A stretch of 64,000 nt of DNA from Paragemmobacter amnigenus (GTDB taxonomy: Bacteria > Pseudomonadota > Alphaproteobacteria > Rhodobacterales > Rhodobacteraceae), in the NCBI RefSeq assembly GCF_009908265.2, contig NZ_JAAATX020000012.1, forward strand, positions 94,131 through 158,130, written 5' to 3'. The notes beneath the pieces were generated by a model. The model made no database searches. It was not told the DNA's origin and saw only the letters and a list, made by a program, of their open reading frames with translations. Both the position numbers and the translations under genes were made by a program. Positions 1 to 9,516 of this stretch are shown here, one piece after another (the stretch's first letter is position 1; each line of letters starts with the position of its first letter).

Positions 1-1544
1 TCGGGCAGATCCTCGGCAATCAGCCCCGGCCCGAACTCCCGCGCGCATTCCACATGCAGCCAGGCCCCCGTGCAGGCCGCATCAAAGGGCGCAAACCCCC
101 GCGACATCAGCCCCGCGATGAACCCCGCCAGCACATCCCCCGATCCCGCCGTCGCGAGCCAAGGCGCCGCCCGCTCGTAATGCGCCGAATTCACCGCACA
201 GCGCCCATCCGGCGCGGCGATCACCGTATCCGCCCCCTTGAACAACACCACACACCCCGCCCGAACTGCGGCCTCGCGCGTCGCATCCACCTTGGAATAG
301 GCAGGCCCCGCCACCGCAGGCGCCGCCAACTTCTCCGCAATATCCGGAAACAGCCGCGCGAACTCCCCGCCATGCGGCGTCAGCACACAGCCCCCATGCA
401 GCGCCCCGAACAACGCCGCCTCCCGCGACAAGATCGTCAGCGCGTCGGCATCCAGCACCAAACCCCGTCCCGGGCTTGACCCGGGACCTCCACCACCACC
501 CACACGACCACTGGCCGAGAGGTCCCGGGTCCAGCCCGGGACGGGCGCTCCCAAGGCCGCCGCCACCAACCCCGCCTCCCGCGCCCCGGTCCCAAACCCC
601 GGCCCCAGACAGACCGCCCCGATCCGCCCATCCTCCAGCACGACCGCCAGCCCCGCCCCATCCTCGACCACCCGCAGCATCACCGCATCCAACCGCGCCG
701 CGTTCTCCCCCAGCGCCTCGCCCGGACAACCCACCGTCACAAGCCCCGCACCCATCCGCAAAGCGCCCCGCGCCGCCAGCCGCGCCGCGCCCCCGCGCCC
801 CACGGGCCCGCCCAGCACAAGCGCCGCCCCGTTGCCGAATTTGTGCGCCCCCTGCCGCTTCCCCAGCCGCAGCCCTTCGGGCGGACCCACCAACGGCACC
901 CCTCCCCCGCCCTTAAGCCCGATATCCGCCACCACCAGCTTGCCGCAGCACTCCGGCCCAACCCCGAGGAAATGCCCCAGCTTCGGTGCGTGAAACGTAA
1001 CCGTCAGCTCCGCAACATATCTCGGCTCCACGCTCTGCCCCGTGTCCGCCATCAGACCGGATGGAACATCCACCGCCACCCGCCGCGGCGCACAGCCCAG
1101 AAACTCCTCATTCAGCGCACTGACTTCCAGCCCGCGCGTCATGCCGATGCCGAACAGAGCATCAACCATGACGTCGAACCCGTCACGCGCCGGATGAAAC
1201 GTCACGAAGGGCGTGATCACCCCGCCCGCCGCTTCCCACTGCGCCCGCATCGCCCGCGCATCCGGCCCCTGACGTGCCAGATCGTCCCACGCGTAGCAGG
1301 TCACCTCCCACCCCCACTCCTTCAGCAGCCGCGCCACCACGAACCCGTCGCCGCCATTGTTCCCCGGCCCGCACAGCACCACCGCCCGGAACGACCCCGC
1401 CGCAAGCTCCGGCCATTCCTCAAAGATCGCCTCCACGACCCCCCGCCCGGCCCGCTCCATCAGCTCCAGCCCGGTCACCGCGCCGCTCGCAATCGCCGCC
1501 GCCTCGATGGCGCGCATTTGTGCAGAAGTCAGAAGCTCGGCCAT
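1..1544 (-). CDS. nnr: Bifunctional NAD(P)H-hydrate epimerase / dehydratase, 3' end outside window
   Basis: This gene runs off the left edge, so the C-terminus is missing. The product repairs hydrated NAD(P)H: the N-terminal YjeF-N domain epimerises NAD(P)HX and the C-terminal ribokinase-like domain dehydrates it using ADP or ATP. The start ATG (complement of cat at 1542-1544) gives MAELLTSAQMRAIE, the usual opening of the fused protein. The epimerase loop CGPGNNGGDGFVVARLL lies near residue 60. The dehydratase part shows LGPGFGTG, LDADALT, LTPHGGEFARLF and the phosphate-binding GSGDVLAGFIAGLMSRG. A roughly 80-nt palindromic element (464-545) is read in frame between LGPGFGTG and LDADALT, adding a Gly/Pro/Arg-rich loop. 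The gene is divergent from glnB. Family assignment is firm; the activity of this copy with its insert is not tested. Confidence 0.93.
   Translation of the reverse strand, partial: MAELLTSAQMRAIEAAAIASGAVTGLELMERAGRGVVEAIFEEWPELAAGSFRAVVLCGPGNNGGDGFVVARLLKEWGWEVTCYAWDDLARQGPDARAMRAQWEAAGGVITPFVTFHPARDGFDVMVDALFGIGMTRGLEVSALNEEFLGCAPRRVAVDVPSGLMADTGQSVEPRYVAELTVTFHAPKLGHFLGVGPECCGKLVVADIGLKGGGGVPLVGPPEGLRLGKRQGAHKFGNGAALVLGGPVGRGGAARLAARGALRMGAGLVTVGCPGEALGENAARLDAVMLRVVEDGAGLAVVLEDGRIGAVCLGPGFGTGAREAGLVAAALGAPVPGWTRDLSASGRVGGGGGPGSSPGRGLVLDADALTILSREAALFGALHGGCVLTPHGGEFARLFPDIAEKLAAPAVAGPAYSKVDATREAAVRAGCVVLFKGADTVIAAPDGRCAVNSAHYERAAPWLATAGSGDVLAGFIAGLMSRGFAPFDAACTGAWLHVECAREFGPGLIAEDLP
464..545. 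repeat. Palindromic repeat element inside nnr
   Basis: Arms 464-489 and 520-545 are 26 nt each and match as reverse complements at 25 of 26 positions, with a 30-nt spacer. Each arm holds cccgggcttgacccggg or its one-base variant, itself a near-palindrome, so a long stem is possible. Motifs of the type gtcccgggtcaagcccgggac are, from memory, dispersed in many alphaproteobacterial genomes. Here the element lies inside coding sequence and keeps the frame open. Confidence 0.85.
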
Positions 1545-1630
1545 CCCACCGCCCAATCCGTTCGCAAACCGCCCATCAAAAAGACGCTTTGCACAAAATT
1601 TAATCACACCCCTCCGAAACCGCCCCATAA

Positions 1631-2056
<426 letters not shown>

Positions 2057-2119
2057 TGAACACCGACCGCCCCGCAAGGCGGAACGGAACCTGAAACACC
2101 CAAACCGAAAGGCATCATG

Positions 2120-3529
2120 ATGAGCGCAGTAAAGAATGCTCTGAAGCTGATGAAGGACGAGGAAGTCGAATATGTCGACATCCGCTTCACCGACCCCAAG
2201 GGCAAGCTTCAGCACGTCACCCTCGTGGCCGACCTCGTGGATGAGGACTTCTTCGAGGAAGGCTTCATGTTCGACGGCTCCTCCATCGCCGGCTGGAAGT
2301 CGATCGACCAGTCCGACATGAAGCTGATCCCCGATGCTTCCTCGGTCTATATCGACCCGTTCTACGCCGAAAAGACGATGTGCGTGCATTGCAATGTCGT
2401 CGAACCCGACACGGGCGAAGCCTATAGCCGCGACCCGCGCGGCACGGCGATGAAGGCCGAAGCCTACCTGAAATCCTCGGGCATCGGCGACGCCTTCTAC
2501 TGCGGCCCCGAAGCCGAATTCTTCATCTTCGACGACGTCCGCTATCAGGTCAGCCCGAACAAGGTCTCCTACCAGCTCGACGCCGAAGCGGCGGCCTGGA
2601 ACACCGACACCGTGATGGAAGGCGGCAACCTCGCCCATCGCGCGGGCTACAAGGGCGGCTACTTCCCCGTCAACCCGATCGACGAGGCGCAGGACATCCG
2701 CGGCGAGATGCTCTCGACCATGAAGCGCATGGGCATCAAGGTCGACAAGCACCACCATGAAGTGGCGACCTGCCAGCACGAACTGGGCATGATCTTCGGT
2801 GGCCTCACCGAACAGGCCGACAACATCCAGAAATACAAATACGTGATCCACAACGTGGCCCACGCCTACGGCAAGACCGTGACCTTCATGCCCAAGCCCA
2901 TCAAGGGCGACAACGGCTCGGGGATGCACGTGAACATGTCGATCTGGAAGGACGGCAAGCCGCTCTTCGCGGGCGACAAATACGCCGACCTCAGCCAGGA
3001 GGCGCTGTGGTTCATCGGCGGCATCCTGAAGCATGCCAAGGCGCTGAACGCGATCACCAACCCGTCGACCAACTCCTACAAGCGCCTGATCCCGGGCTTC
3101 GAGGCACCGGTCCTGCGCGCCTACTCCGCCCGCAACCGGTCGGGCTGCGTCCGTATTCCGTGGACCGAAAGCCCGAAGGCCAAGCGCGTCGAGGCCCGCT
3201 TCCCCGATCCGTCGGCCAACCCCTATCTGGCCTTCGCAGCACTCCTGATGGCCGGTCTTGACGGCATCAAGAACAAGATCGACCCGGGCCCGGCTTCGGA
3301 CAAGGACCTGTACGATCTGCCGCCGGAAGAACTGGCCGCCATCCCCACCGTCTGCGGCTCGCTCCGCGAGGCGCTGGAGGAACTGGAAAAGGACATGGAC
3401 TTCCTGCTTGCAGGCGACGTGTTCACCAAGGACCAGATCGAAGGCTACATCGCGCTGAAGTGGGAAGAGGTCTACGCCTTCGAACACACGCCGCACCCGA
3501 TCGAGTACCAGATGTACTACTCCTGCTGA
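2120..3529 (+). CDS. glnA: Type I glutamine synthetase
   Basis: A cytoplasmic dodecameric enzyme that makes glutamine from glutamate, ammonia and ATP. The 469 residues match the GSI-beta length. Visible landmarks are the beta-grasp segment [40 protein letters not shown], the ATP-site block [30 protein letters not shown] and the adenylylation loop [10 protein letters not shown], whose Tyr is the GlnE target. Two ATGs are adjacent (2117 and 2120). I take the second because the gaaagg ribosome site is 7 nt from it and [15 protein letters not shown] matches relatives. It follows glnB and ends at a strong terminator, giving a closed glnBA unit. Control by NtrC and adenylylation is expected from the family, not read from the DNA. 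Confidence 0.98.
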   Translation: MSAVKNALKLMKDEEVEYVDIRFTDPKGKLQHVTLVADLVDEDFFEEGFMFDGSSIAGWKSIDQSDMKLIPDASSVYIDPFYAEKTMCVHCNVVEPDTGEAYSRDPRGTAMKAEAYLKSSGIGDAFYCGPEAEFFIFDDVRYQVSPNKVSYQLDAEAAAWNTDTVMEGGNLAHRAGYKGGYFPVNPIDEAQDIRGEMLSTMKRMGIKVDKHHHEVATCQHELGMIFGGLTEQADNIQKYKYVIHNVAHAYGKTVTFMPKPIKGDNGSGMHVNMSIWKDGKPLFAGDKYADLSQEALWFIGGILKHAKALNAITNPSTNSYKRLIPGFEAPVLRAYSARNRSGCVRIPWTESPKAKRVEARFPDPSANPYLAFAALLMAGLDGIKNKIDPGPASDKDLYDLPPEELAAIPTVCGSLREALEELEKDMDFLLAGDVFTKDQIEGYIALKWEEVYAFEHTPHPIEYQMYYSC

Positions 3530-3551
3530 TCCGGCGGGACAGGGACAGGAA

Positions 3552-3573
3552 AGGGCCGCCTTCGGGCGGCCCT
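3552..3573 (+). terminator. Rho-independent terminator after glnA
   Basis: Perfect 9-bp stem agggccgcc/ggcggccct with the stable ttcg tetraloop, 22 nt after the glnA stop. Only a weak T/C run (tctcc) follows. Confidence 0.85.
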
Positions 3574-3739
3574 TCTCCATTCCGACACAGTCTTTCCACA
3601 GCCACGGGGCGGCCCGCCCCATCCTTCGGAACGTGACCTACCTTTAATTGCAGGGTTTCCCGCGGGCCCTTCCACGGAAAGGACAAAATCTGGTCACGAT
3701 TCGATGCTTCCTTGGCCACGAAGCCAGGGGGCAGCCATC

Positions 3740-4522
3740 ATGCTCGACAGTGAAACACCCTTCCTGCCCGATCCCGATGCCGGAACCGCCGCGGCGGCGG
3801 GGCCGCTGCGCCTGCCTGCTCCGGCACCGGCGCAGCTTCCCGCAGCGGGCGTCACGCCCCGCCGGCCGCTCCGCTTCACCTTCGCCCGCACCGTCGATGA
3901 CAGCCCCGCCCTGCCGCTGCCTTTGCCCGACCTGTTCGAAGGGGTCTTCGACAGCCCCGACCGCGACGCCGGGGACGACCGCATCCGCCGCAGCCGCGCC
4001 CGCGCCCGCGCCCTTCTCGACGCGCGCGAGGCAGCGCTCGACCCCGCCGCCCGCAATCTCTGGCACGACGACGGGCAAGAGGACGACACGGCCGGAACCG
4101 CCGCCACATCCGCCCTGCCCGACGCCCCCGCGGCAGCCCCGCCCGCAGAAACCGGCCGCCGCCGCATCCGCCACCTGACCGCCGCCGATCTTGCCCGCGA
4201 CAGGGCACGGCGCAACGCCCCCGCGCCACAGGCGCACGAGGCGATCACCGACCCCCTGCGCGACCGCCTGCGCGACCTGCGCTGCGTGCTCTACAGCCGG
4301 GACGATGACATGCCCGCGCCCCGCACGCGCGCGCCCCTTCCCGAACGGCTCACCGCCATGGTCCTCACGCTGGTCTTGCTGGTCGCCGCCCTGCCCGTCG
4401 GTCTCGCGCTCGGCATCCTGTCGCTCTTCCGCGGGCCGGACCTGCGCCTTTCGGCACAGGCCGTGACCGTGGTCGGCATCGTCTCCTCCCTCTGGCACGG
4501 CCTCGTCACGATCCCGCTCTGA
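3740..4522 (+). CDS. Uncharacterised protein with C-terminal membrane segments (paralogue A)
   Basis: A 260-residue protein I do not recognise. The first two thirds are Pro/Ala/Arg-rich and probably disordered. The C-terminus holds two hydrophobic segments around residues 203-225 and 238-258, separated by LSLFRGPDLRLSAQA. The start at 3740 is preceded by aggggg at 8 nt spacing; an ATG at 3704 is possible. The last ~90 residues resemble those of the next gene: both have an acidic LY..D(D/E) motif, a hydrophobic segment with P.G.A, the loop LSL(L/F)RG followed by a serine-alanine pair, then a second hydrophobic segment ending with GL.HG or GLGHAFG. The two genes are therefore probably paralogues sharing a membrane module. 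No function is proposed. Confidence 0.7.
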   Translation: MLDSETPFLPDPDAGTAAAAGPLRLPAPAPAQLPAAGVTPRRPLRFTFARTVDDSPALPLPLPDLFEGVFDSPDRDAGDDRIRRSRARARALLDAREAALDPAARNLWHDDGQEDDTAGTAATSALPDAPAAAPPAETGRRRIRHLTAADLARDRARRNAPAPQAHEAITDPLRDRLRDLRCVLYSRDDDMPAPRTRAPLPERLTAMVLTLVLLVAALPVGLALGILSLFRGPDLRLSAQAVTVVGIVSSLWHGLVTIPL

Positions 4523-4704
4523 CCGTTGCCACGGCGCGAACAACCCCGCACCGCTTCGGCGGAAAACGGCGCATCCGGCACCAATTCGGGCATGAATGGG
4601 GCAGAACCCGCAAAAACCCGCGGCGAATTCCACAAACTGATCCGAATATCGGCACAATTAACCATCATCTTGGGGTTGAGCAGACCGCAACGGGAGAGGG
4701 CGCC

Positions 4705-5607
4705 ATGGCCTTCGATGACAGCACGATCGCCCAGTTCGTCTTTGACCGCGACCCCGCGCTCAATCTCGGCCTGCTGGTGTCCGAGCTGGACGCCGCCCTC
4801 GAACGGTCCGGCGCAGGGCGGCGCAGCGTCACATGGGATGGCGACGACCTCGCCTTCCTCGATCTGGACGGCGCGCGCTTCACCCTTTCCTATACCGGCG
4901 AGACCGCGCCCGGACTGCCCAGCAGCCTGATGCTCTCGGTCGGCCCCACGCCCGCCCTGCGCGGCCTGCCCCCCGATCCGCGCCATTATCACGAACTCTG
5001 CCACCTGATCGCAGACCGCCTGCGCGCCCGCTTCGCCCCGCGCGAAACCCTCTGGCATCAGGTCGCAGGCCCCGTCACCGCCGATCTCGTGGACGACCTC
5101 TTCGACCGCCTGCCCGACCTTTCGGGCGACATCCCCGCCCCCCCCATCGTCCGCCGCGCCCTCCGGTCCGACGCCATCCGCGCCTTCCCCGAGGCCGACA
5201 TGCCCGCCAGCTTCGTCGAAAAGGCCATGGCCATACGCGCCGCCAAGGCCGAACGCGCCCGCGCCACCGCGGCACAGCCCGCGCGCAGCCGCGCCCCCGA
5301 ACCGGCCAACAGCCAGCCCGACCTGCCGCGCCGCGCCGCCCCCGAACTCGACCGCGTCCGCACCGCCCTCTACCCGCAGGACGAAGAGACGCCGGCCGAA
5401 AATGTCCGCATGCGCCTCGCGGCGACCACGCTCGACGTGACCATGCTGATCGTCTACCTGCCCATGGGCGCGGCGATGCTCACCTGCTCGCTCCTGCGCG
5501 GCGGCAATGTCACCCAATCCGCCCGCATGATGGCGCTGGCCTGCACCGCGCTCGGCCTCGGCCACGCCTTCGGGCTCGGCCTCCCGCCCACGCTCTCGCT
5601 GCTCTGA
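4705..5607 (+). CDS. Uncharacterised protein with C-terminal membrane segments (paralogue B)
   Basis: A 300-residue protein. The first ~120 residues form a compact, conserved-looking domain (FDDSTIAQFVFDRDPALNL... to HYHELCHLIADRLRARF). It has alternating hydrophobics reminiscent of small secretion-chaperone-like folds, but that is only an impression. A Pro/Ala/Arg linker follows, then two membrane segments around residues 245-265 and 275-298. A ribosome site gggagaggg precedes the ATG. The gene lies 182 bp after its likely paralogue, and the intervening DNA has no evident terminator. It ends 4 bp from the convergent N-demethylase-like gene. Function unknown. Confidence 0.72.
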   Translation: MAFDDSTIAQFVFDRDPALNLGLLVSELDAALERSGAGRRSVTWDGDDLAFLDLDGARFTLSYTGETAPGLPSSLMLSVGPTPALRGLPPDPRHYHELCHLIADRLRARFAPRETLWHQVAGPVTADLVDDLFDRLPDLSGDIPAPPIVRRALRSDAIRAFPEADMPASFVEKAMAIRAAKAERARATAAQPARSRAPEPANSQPDLPRRAAPELDRVRTALYPQDEETPAENVRMRLAATTLDVTMLIVYLPMGAAMLTCSLLRGGNVTQSARMMALACTALGLGHAFGLGLPPTLSLL

Positions 5608-5611
5608 CCGC

Positions 5612-6394
5612 TCACAGCCCCGCCGCTTCCAGCCCGTCGCGCTCCGCCTCCGACAGGCTCTCCATCCGCACCAGATAGGTGTGGATGGAAAACAGCACCG
5701 CCCCCGTCTCCGGCAGCCGCATCAGGCATTGCCGCTCGGACCGCAGATAGTCCCGCCGCTGCGGGCGCGGGCGCGTCTCATGCTCCATCCGCGGCTGGTG
5801 CAGTTCCGCATCGTCATAGACCAGCGCGTTGTACCGCTCCAGCACCTGCCCCGCCCGCAACCCGTCGAACAGCCGCTGCACCCGCCGCTCCAGATCGCCC
5901 GCGTAATGCGTCACGGGCCGGTGGATGCCCAGAAGCGGCCTGCCCATCTTCTGCGAAAGCATCCAGCTTGCCGGAAAGCACAGCACCGCGCCTGTCAGCA
6001 CATGCCCCTCCGGCCCCTCGGCCAGCAGGCACAGATCCTCCTGCACCAGCCGCCCCAGCGTCACCAGCGGCCAGCGCGGATCCAGCGGCACCACCACCCC
6101 GTCCGGCCGCCGCACGCGATCCGCCCCGATCTCGTAATCCCCGTCCTCCGCCAGCCGCGCCAGCACCCGCCGGTAAAGCTCCTCCGCCGCCGCCCGCCCC
6201 TCGGGCAACAGCGCATGGACCAGCGGTTGCCGCGTCGCGATCAGCCAGTCGCGCCGCGCCATCTGGCCCGCAAAGGCCTCGTCCCGCCGCAGCCAGTCCT
6301 CCGCCCCGCAGGGCCGCATCCCGGGCAGCCGCGCCAGGGCAGGCACCATCCACGGCGCCAGCGGCAATCTGTCCTGCAAGACGGGGTTCTCCAT
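5612..6394 (-). CDS. Heme-dependent oxidative N-demethylase family protein (DUF3445)
   Basis: 260 residues. The central block GAVLCFPASWMLSQKMGRPLLGIHRPV followed by LERRVQRLFDGLRAGQVLERYNALVYDDAELHQPR is the hallmark of the DUF3445/HODM family. In that family a PAS-like fold binds heme b and oxidatively demethylates small secondary amines such as dimethylamine. HODM proteins usually work with flavoprotein and ferredoxin partners encoded alongside; none is adjacent here, so the substrate and the activity itself are open. The C-terminus (LMRLPETGAVLFSIHTYL) is complete, so the length is normal. The gene is convergent with the upstream membrane protein, with a 4-bp gap. Confidence 0.85.
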   Translation of the reverse strand: MENPVLQDRLPLAPWMVPALARLPGMRPCGAEDWLRRDEAFAGQMARRDWLIATRQPLVHALLPEGRAAAEELYRRVLARLAEDGDYEIGADRVRRPDGVVVPLDPRWPLVTLGRLVQEDLCLLAEGPEGHVLTGAVLCFPASWMLSQKMGRPLLGIHRPVTHYAGDLERRVQRLFDGLRAGQVLERYNALVYDDAELHQPRMEHETRPRPQRRDYLRSERQCLMRLPETGAVLFSIHTYLVRMESLSEAERDGLEAAGL

Positions 6395-6563
6395 GCCCCA
6401 TGCCTATCCCCCCGCACCACGCCAGACAAGCCCGCCGCAGCCTCACGCAGAACCTCAGAATACCCATCCAACCACCTGATATAGCGGATAATCCCGAAAC
6501 CCCACATCACCACCCGCGCCCGATTTTTCGCAGAAAAATCGCCCCCCGAGCCACCGACAGTCC

Positions 6564-7622
6564 CTACTCTTCCCGCTTCATCGCGATCTCCCCCGCCGCC
6601 TCCAGCTGCCGCACCGCCGACACCACCGCCGCAAAGGCCGCATCCGCGTCTTTCGCAGGCGGCACGGCCCGCCCCTCCATCTCGTCGCGGAACTGCTGCA
6701 CCATGCGCGGCGACAGCGCGGCAAAGATCGCCTCCACCACCCCCGCCAGCGCCTCGTCCGCCTGCGCCGCGACAAGGGCCGTCACCAGTACCCCCGGCTC
6801 CACCGCGCGCAGCACACGCGGCAGGTCGCGCGGGGCCACCCGCGCGGGGATATGGGCAAAGGTGAAGATGGCCTTCCTCACCTGCTCGGCAAAACCCCTG
6901 TCCTCCTCCTCCAGCCCCGCCAGCACCTCCTCGCGCGTGGCGCTGGGAGAGACGTTCAGGATTGCCCCCATCCGGTCCACCGGCCCCGCGGCAAAGGCCC
7001 GCTCCGGCCGCGCCTCCAGTTGCGCCACCAGCGACCGCCCGATCCGGCGCAGCGTGTCGGGCGCGATCCCCCCCGTCCGCGCCATGGCCAGCGCCACCCG
7101 CCGCGCCCGGTCCCCCGGCATCAGCGCCAGCACCTCCGCCGCCCGCCCCACGGGCAGCGTCGACAGCGCCACCGCCGCCGTCTCTGCCGCCTCCTCGGCC
7201 AGCAGCGGCAGCAACTCCTCCGCCGACAGCGCCCCGATCCGCTCCCAGGGATCGGCCCGCGCGGTGCTGTCGGCCATCCGCCGCAGCCTGCTCGCCACAT
7301 TGGCCGAGATATGCCCGTCGATCAGCGACAGCGCCCCGTCCAGCCCCTCGGGAAAGCTCAGCCCCGCCGCATCCAGCGCGGCCAGAAACTCCTCCACCAC
7401 CGCCGCCATCGTGGCGCGGTCCACCAGCCCCATCCGTGCCATCTGCTCGGCCAGCCGCGCCTGATGCCCCTCGGGCAGCGCGCTCAGCGGCAGCGACGCG
7501 CCCTCGGACAGCAGAAGCCGCACGATGATCGCCGCCTTTTCGACAGGGGTGGTGGGTCGCGGCACCAGATCGCCCAGCGCCACAGGGCGGGCCAGCGCCA
7601 CGCCGGTATCATCCTTCATCAT
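6564..7622 (-). CDS. fliG: Divergent FliG-like flagellar motor switch protein
   Basis: 352 residues showing the three-part all-helical FliG architecture: an N domain (TPVEKAAIIVRLLLSEG), a middle domain (LSAEELLPLLAEEAAETAAVALSTLPVGRAAEVLALMP) and a C domain with the KAIFTFAHIP and LSPRMVQQFRDEMEG segments. In the motor FliG couples MotA stator force to the FliF ring. The middle EHPQ-like motif and the charged ridge of the C domain are poorly kept: the region after FTFAHIP reads RVAPRDLPRVLRAV. No other flagellar gene occurs in the window, so this is a solitary copy. It could serve a second flagellar system encoded elsewhere or be a repurposed relative. Two start codons are adjacent (7622, 7619). 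Confidence 0.78.
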   Translation of the reverse strand: MMKDDTGVALARPVALGDLVPRPTTPVEKAAIIVRLLLSEGASLPLSALPEGHQARLAEQMARMGLVDRATMAAVVEEFLAALDAAGLSFPEGLDGALSLIDGHISANVASRLRRMADSTARADPWERIGALSAEELLPLLAEEAAETAAVALSTLPVGRAAEVLALMPGDRARRVALAMARTGGIAPDTLRRIGRSLVAQLEARPERAFAAGPVDRMGAILNVSPSATREEVLAGLEEEDRGFAEQVRKAIFTFAHIPARVAPRDLPRVLRAVEPGVLVTALVAAQADEALAGVVEAIFAALSPRMVQQFRDEMEGRAVPPAKDADAAFAAVVSAVRQLEAAGEIAMKREE

Positions 7623-7658
7623 GCCCCCGTCCGGTTGGATGCGTTACGGACAGGGTAA

Positions 7659-7681
7659 AAGGGCCGGATTAACCGGCCCTT
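7659..7681 (-). terminator. Rho-independent terminator after the small secreted protein gene
   Basis: Stem aagggccgg/ccggccctt with a 5-nt attaa loop, followed on the minus strand by a T run (cccttttac). It sits 6 nt past the stop of the 56-residue gene and 37 nt before the fliG-like gene, separating the two. Confidence 0.85.
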
Positions 7682-7687
7682 ACCAAC

Positions 7688-7858
7688 TCACGAAGTGGTC
7701 TGCGGCACGCAGGTGCCCGTCGCCGCGTCATAGACCGTGCCTTCGACACAGCTCGACGCCGAGATATTGGTCTTTTCGCTGTTGCACCCACCCCCGGCAA
7801 GGGCAAGCCCCGGTGCCGCAGCCAGCACAAGGGCGATGAGCGTCGTCTTGATCTTCAT
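7688..7858 (-). CDS. Small secreted cysteine-containing protein, unknown function
   Basis: 56 residues starting MKIKTTLIALVLAAAPGLALA, a clear Sec signal peptide with a likely cut after ALA near residue 21. The mature peptide of about 35 residues has three cysteines (GGGCN, SSCVEG, GTCVPQ). The C-terminal C-V-E-G-T-V-Y-D-x(4)-G-T-C-V pattern looks like a miniature of chitin-binding or TIL-type disulfide knots, but it is too short to assign. The start at 7858 was chosen because the signal peptide begins there and ggacga precedes it. The gene has its own terminator and lies downstream of purB. Confidence 0.7.
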   Translation of the reverse strand: MKIKTTLIALVLAAAPGLALAGGGCNSEKTNISASSCVEGTVYDAATGTCVPQTTS

Positions 7859-8032
7859 GGGGTCGTCCTTTCTTTCGCAAATGGCTTTCGTCAGGGCGAC
7901 CGGCCGTCGGAAAATCCGCATCCGGTGCGTATCGAAAAGCCTAACATGGAATCGCAAAAGACAAGGGCGGAAAAATCCGCCCCTGCGCGATCCCCTGCGC
8001 GAACCCGCTCAACCCTGCGTTATCGCGGCAGG

Positions 8033-9334
8033 TCAGCCGAAGACGCGGGCAAAGATCGTGTCGACATGCTTGGTGTGATAGCCCAGATCGAACTTCTCCT
8101 CGATCTCGGCAGGGCTCAGCGCCGCCGTCACCTCGGCATCGGCCAGAAGCTCGGTCTTGAAATCCGCGCCCTTCTCCCAGACCTTCATCGCGTTGCGCTG
8201 CACCAGACGATAGGCATCCTCGCGGCTGACGCCGGCCTGCGTCAGGGCCAGCAGCACCCGCTGCGACATGACCAGCCCTTTGAACTTGTTCATGTTCTTC
8301 AACATGTTCTCGGGGTAGACCACCAGCTTCTCCACCACCCCGGCCAGACGGTGCAGCGCGAAATCCAGCGTGACGGTCGTATCCGGCCCGATGGCGCGTT
8401 CCACCGACGAATGGGAAATGTCCCGCTCATGCCACAGCGCCACATTCTCCAGCGCCGGAATGACCGACATCCGCACCAGCCGCGCCAGCCCCGTCAGGTT
8501 CTCGGTCAGCACCGGATTGCGCTTGTGCGGCATCGCGCTCGACCCCTTCTGCCCGGGCGAGAAATACTCCTCCGCCTCAAGCACTTCGGTCCGCTGCATG
8601 TGCCGGATCTCGATGGCGATATTCTCGATCGACGACGCAATCACCCCCAGCGTGGCAAAGAACATCGCATGCCGGTCGCGCGGGATCACCTGGGTCGAGA
8701 TCGGCTCGGGCTCCAGCCCCATCATCTTGCAGACATGTTCCTCGACGCGCGGATCGATATTGGCGAATGTCCCCACCGCGCCCGAAATCGCCCCCGTCGC
8801 CACCTCGGCCCGCGCCGCCTCCAGCCGCTTGCGGTTGCGCGCCATCTCCGCATAGAACCGCGCGAAGGTCAGACCCATGGTCGTGGGTTCGGCGTGGATG
8901 CCGTGGCTGCGCCCGATCCGCACCGTATCCTTGTGCTCATAGGCCCGCGCCTTCAGCGCCGCCAGCACCCGGTCCACGCCCTTCAGCAGCAGGTCCGCCG
9001 CCCGCACCAGCTGCACGTTCAGCGTCGTGTCCAGCACATCCGACGACGTCATCCCCTGATGCACGAAACGCGCCTCGTCATTCCCGATGATCTCGGCCAG
9101 ATGCGTCAGGAACGCGATCACGTCATGCTTCGTCACGGCCTCGATCTCGTCGATCCGCGCCACGTCAAACGTCACATCCTTCGCCTTCCACACGGCCTCG
9201 GCATTGGCCTTGGGGATCACCCCCAGCGCGGCCTGCGCGTCGCAGGCATGGGCCTCGATCTCGAACCAGATGCGAAAACGGGTCTGCGGCTCCCAGATGG
9301 CAACCATATCGGGACGGGAATAGCGGGGGATCAT
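8033..9334 (-). CDS. purB: Adenylosuccinate lyase
   Basis: 433 residues, the size of the short (B. subtilis/T. maritima-like) PurB form. It eliminates fumarate from SAICAR and from adenylosuccinate in purine synthesis. The signature loop GSSAMPHKRNP is present, as are HQGMTSSDVLDTTLN (catalytic His region), RTHG-like GRSHGIHAEPTTMG and the N-terminal RYSRPDMVAIW. The start ATG gives MIPRYSRPDM, the family opening. The gene reads toward the small secreted protein, with 174 bp between them that hold no recognisable gene. Confidence 0.97.
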   Translation of the reverse strand: MIPRYSRPDMVAIWEPQTRFRIWFEIEAHACDAQAALGVIPKANAEAVWKAKDVTFDVARIDEIEAVTKHDVIAFLTHLAEIIGNDEARFVHQGMTSSDVLDTTLNVQLVRAADLLLKGVDRVLAALKARAYEHKDTVRIGRSHGIHAEPTTMGLTFARFYAEMARNRKRLEAARAEVATGAISGAVGTFANIDPRVEEHVCKMMGLEPEPISTQVIPRDRHAMFFATLGVIASSIENIAIEIRHMQRTEVLEAEEYFSPGQKGSSAMPHKRNPVLTENLTGLARLVRMSVIPALENVALWHERDISHSSVERAIGPDTTVTLDFALHRLAGVVEKLVVYPENMLKNMNKFKGLVMSQRVLLALTQAGVSREDAYRLVQRNAMKVWEKGADFKTELLADAEVTAALSPAEIEEKFDLGYHTKHVDTIFARVFG

Positions 9335-9437
9335 CGCGGCCTCGTGTCAGGATGGGCAGGTCGCGGCCCCCTTACGCCCTGATCCGCCCCGTGACAAGGC
9401 AACACGACACAGGCAAAGGTCAGCCCCCCGCCACCCC

Positions 9438-9516
9438 GCCCCTTCATCTCGGCCCAAATACCCACAGGGGGTGAATGGGTCGCAGACCCAGAGGGGGCGC
9501 GTGCGCCCCCTGCCCC
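9438..9516. repeat. Intergenic repeat element copy A (CCCAAATACCC type)
   Basis: Positions 9438-9464 (gccccttcatctcggcccaaatacccac begins here) are identical over 27 nt to 48421-48447. A G/C-rich hairpin follows (gggggcgcgtgcgccccc near 9493-9510). It lies directly after the stop of dddP. On the dddP strand it may act as a transcription stop, but the main observation is the dispersed identity. Confidence 0.7.
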
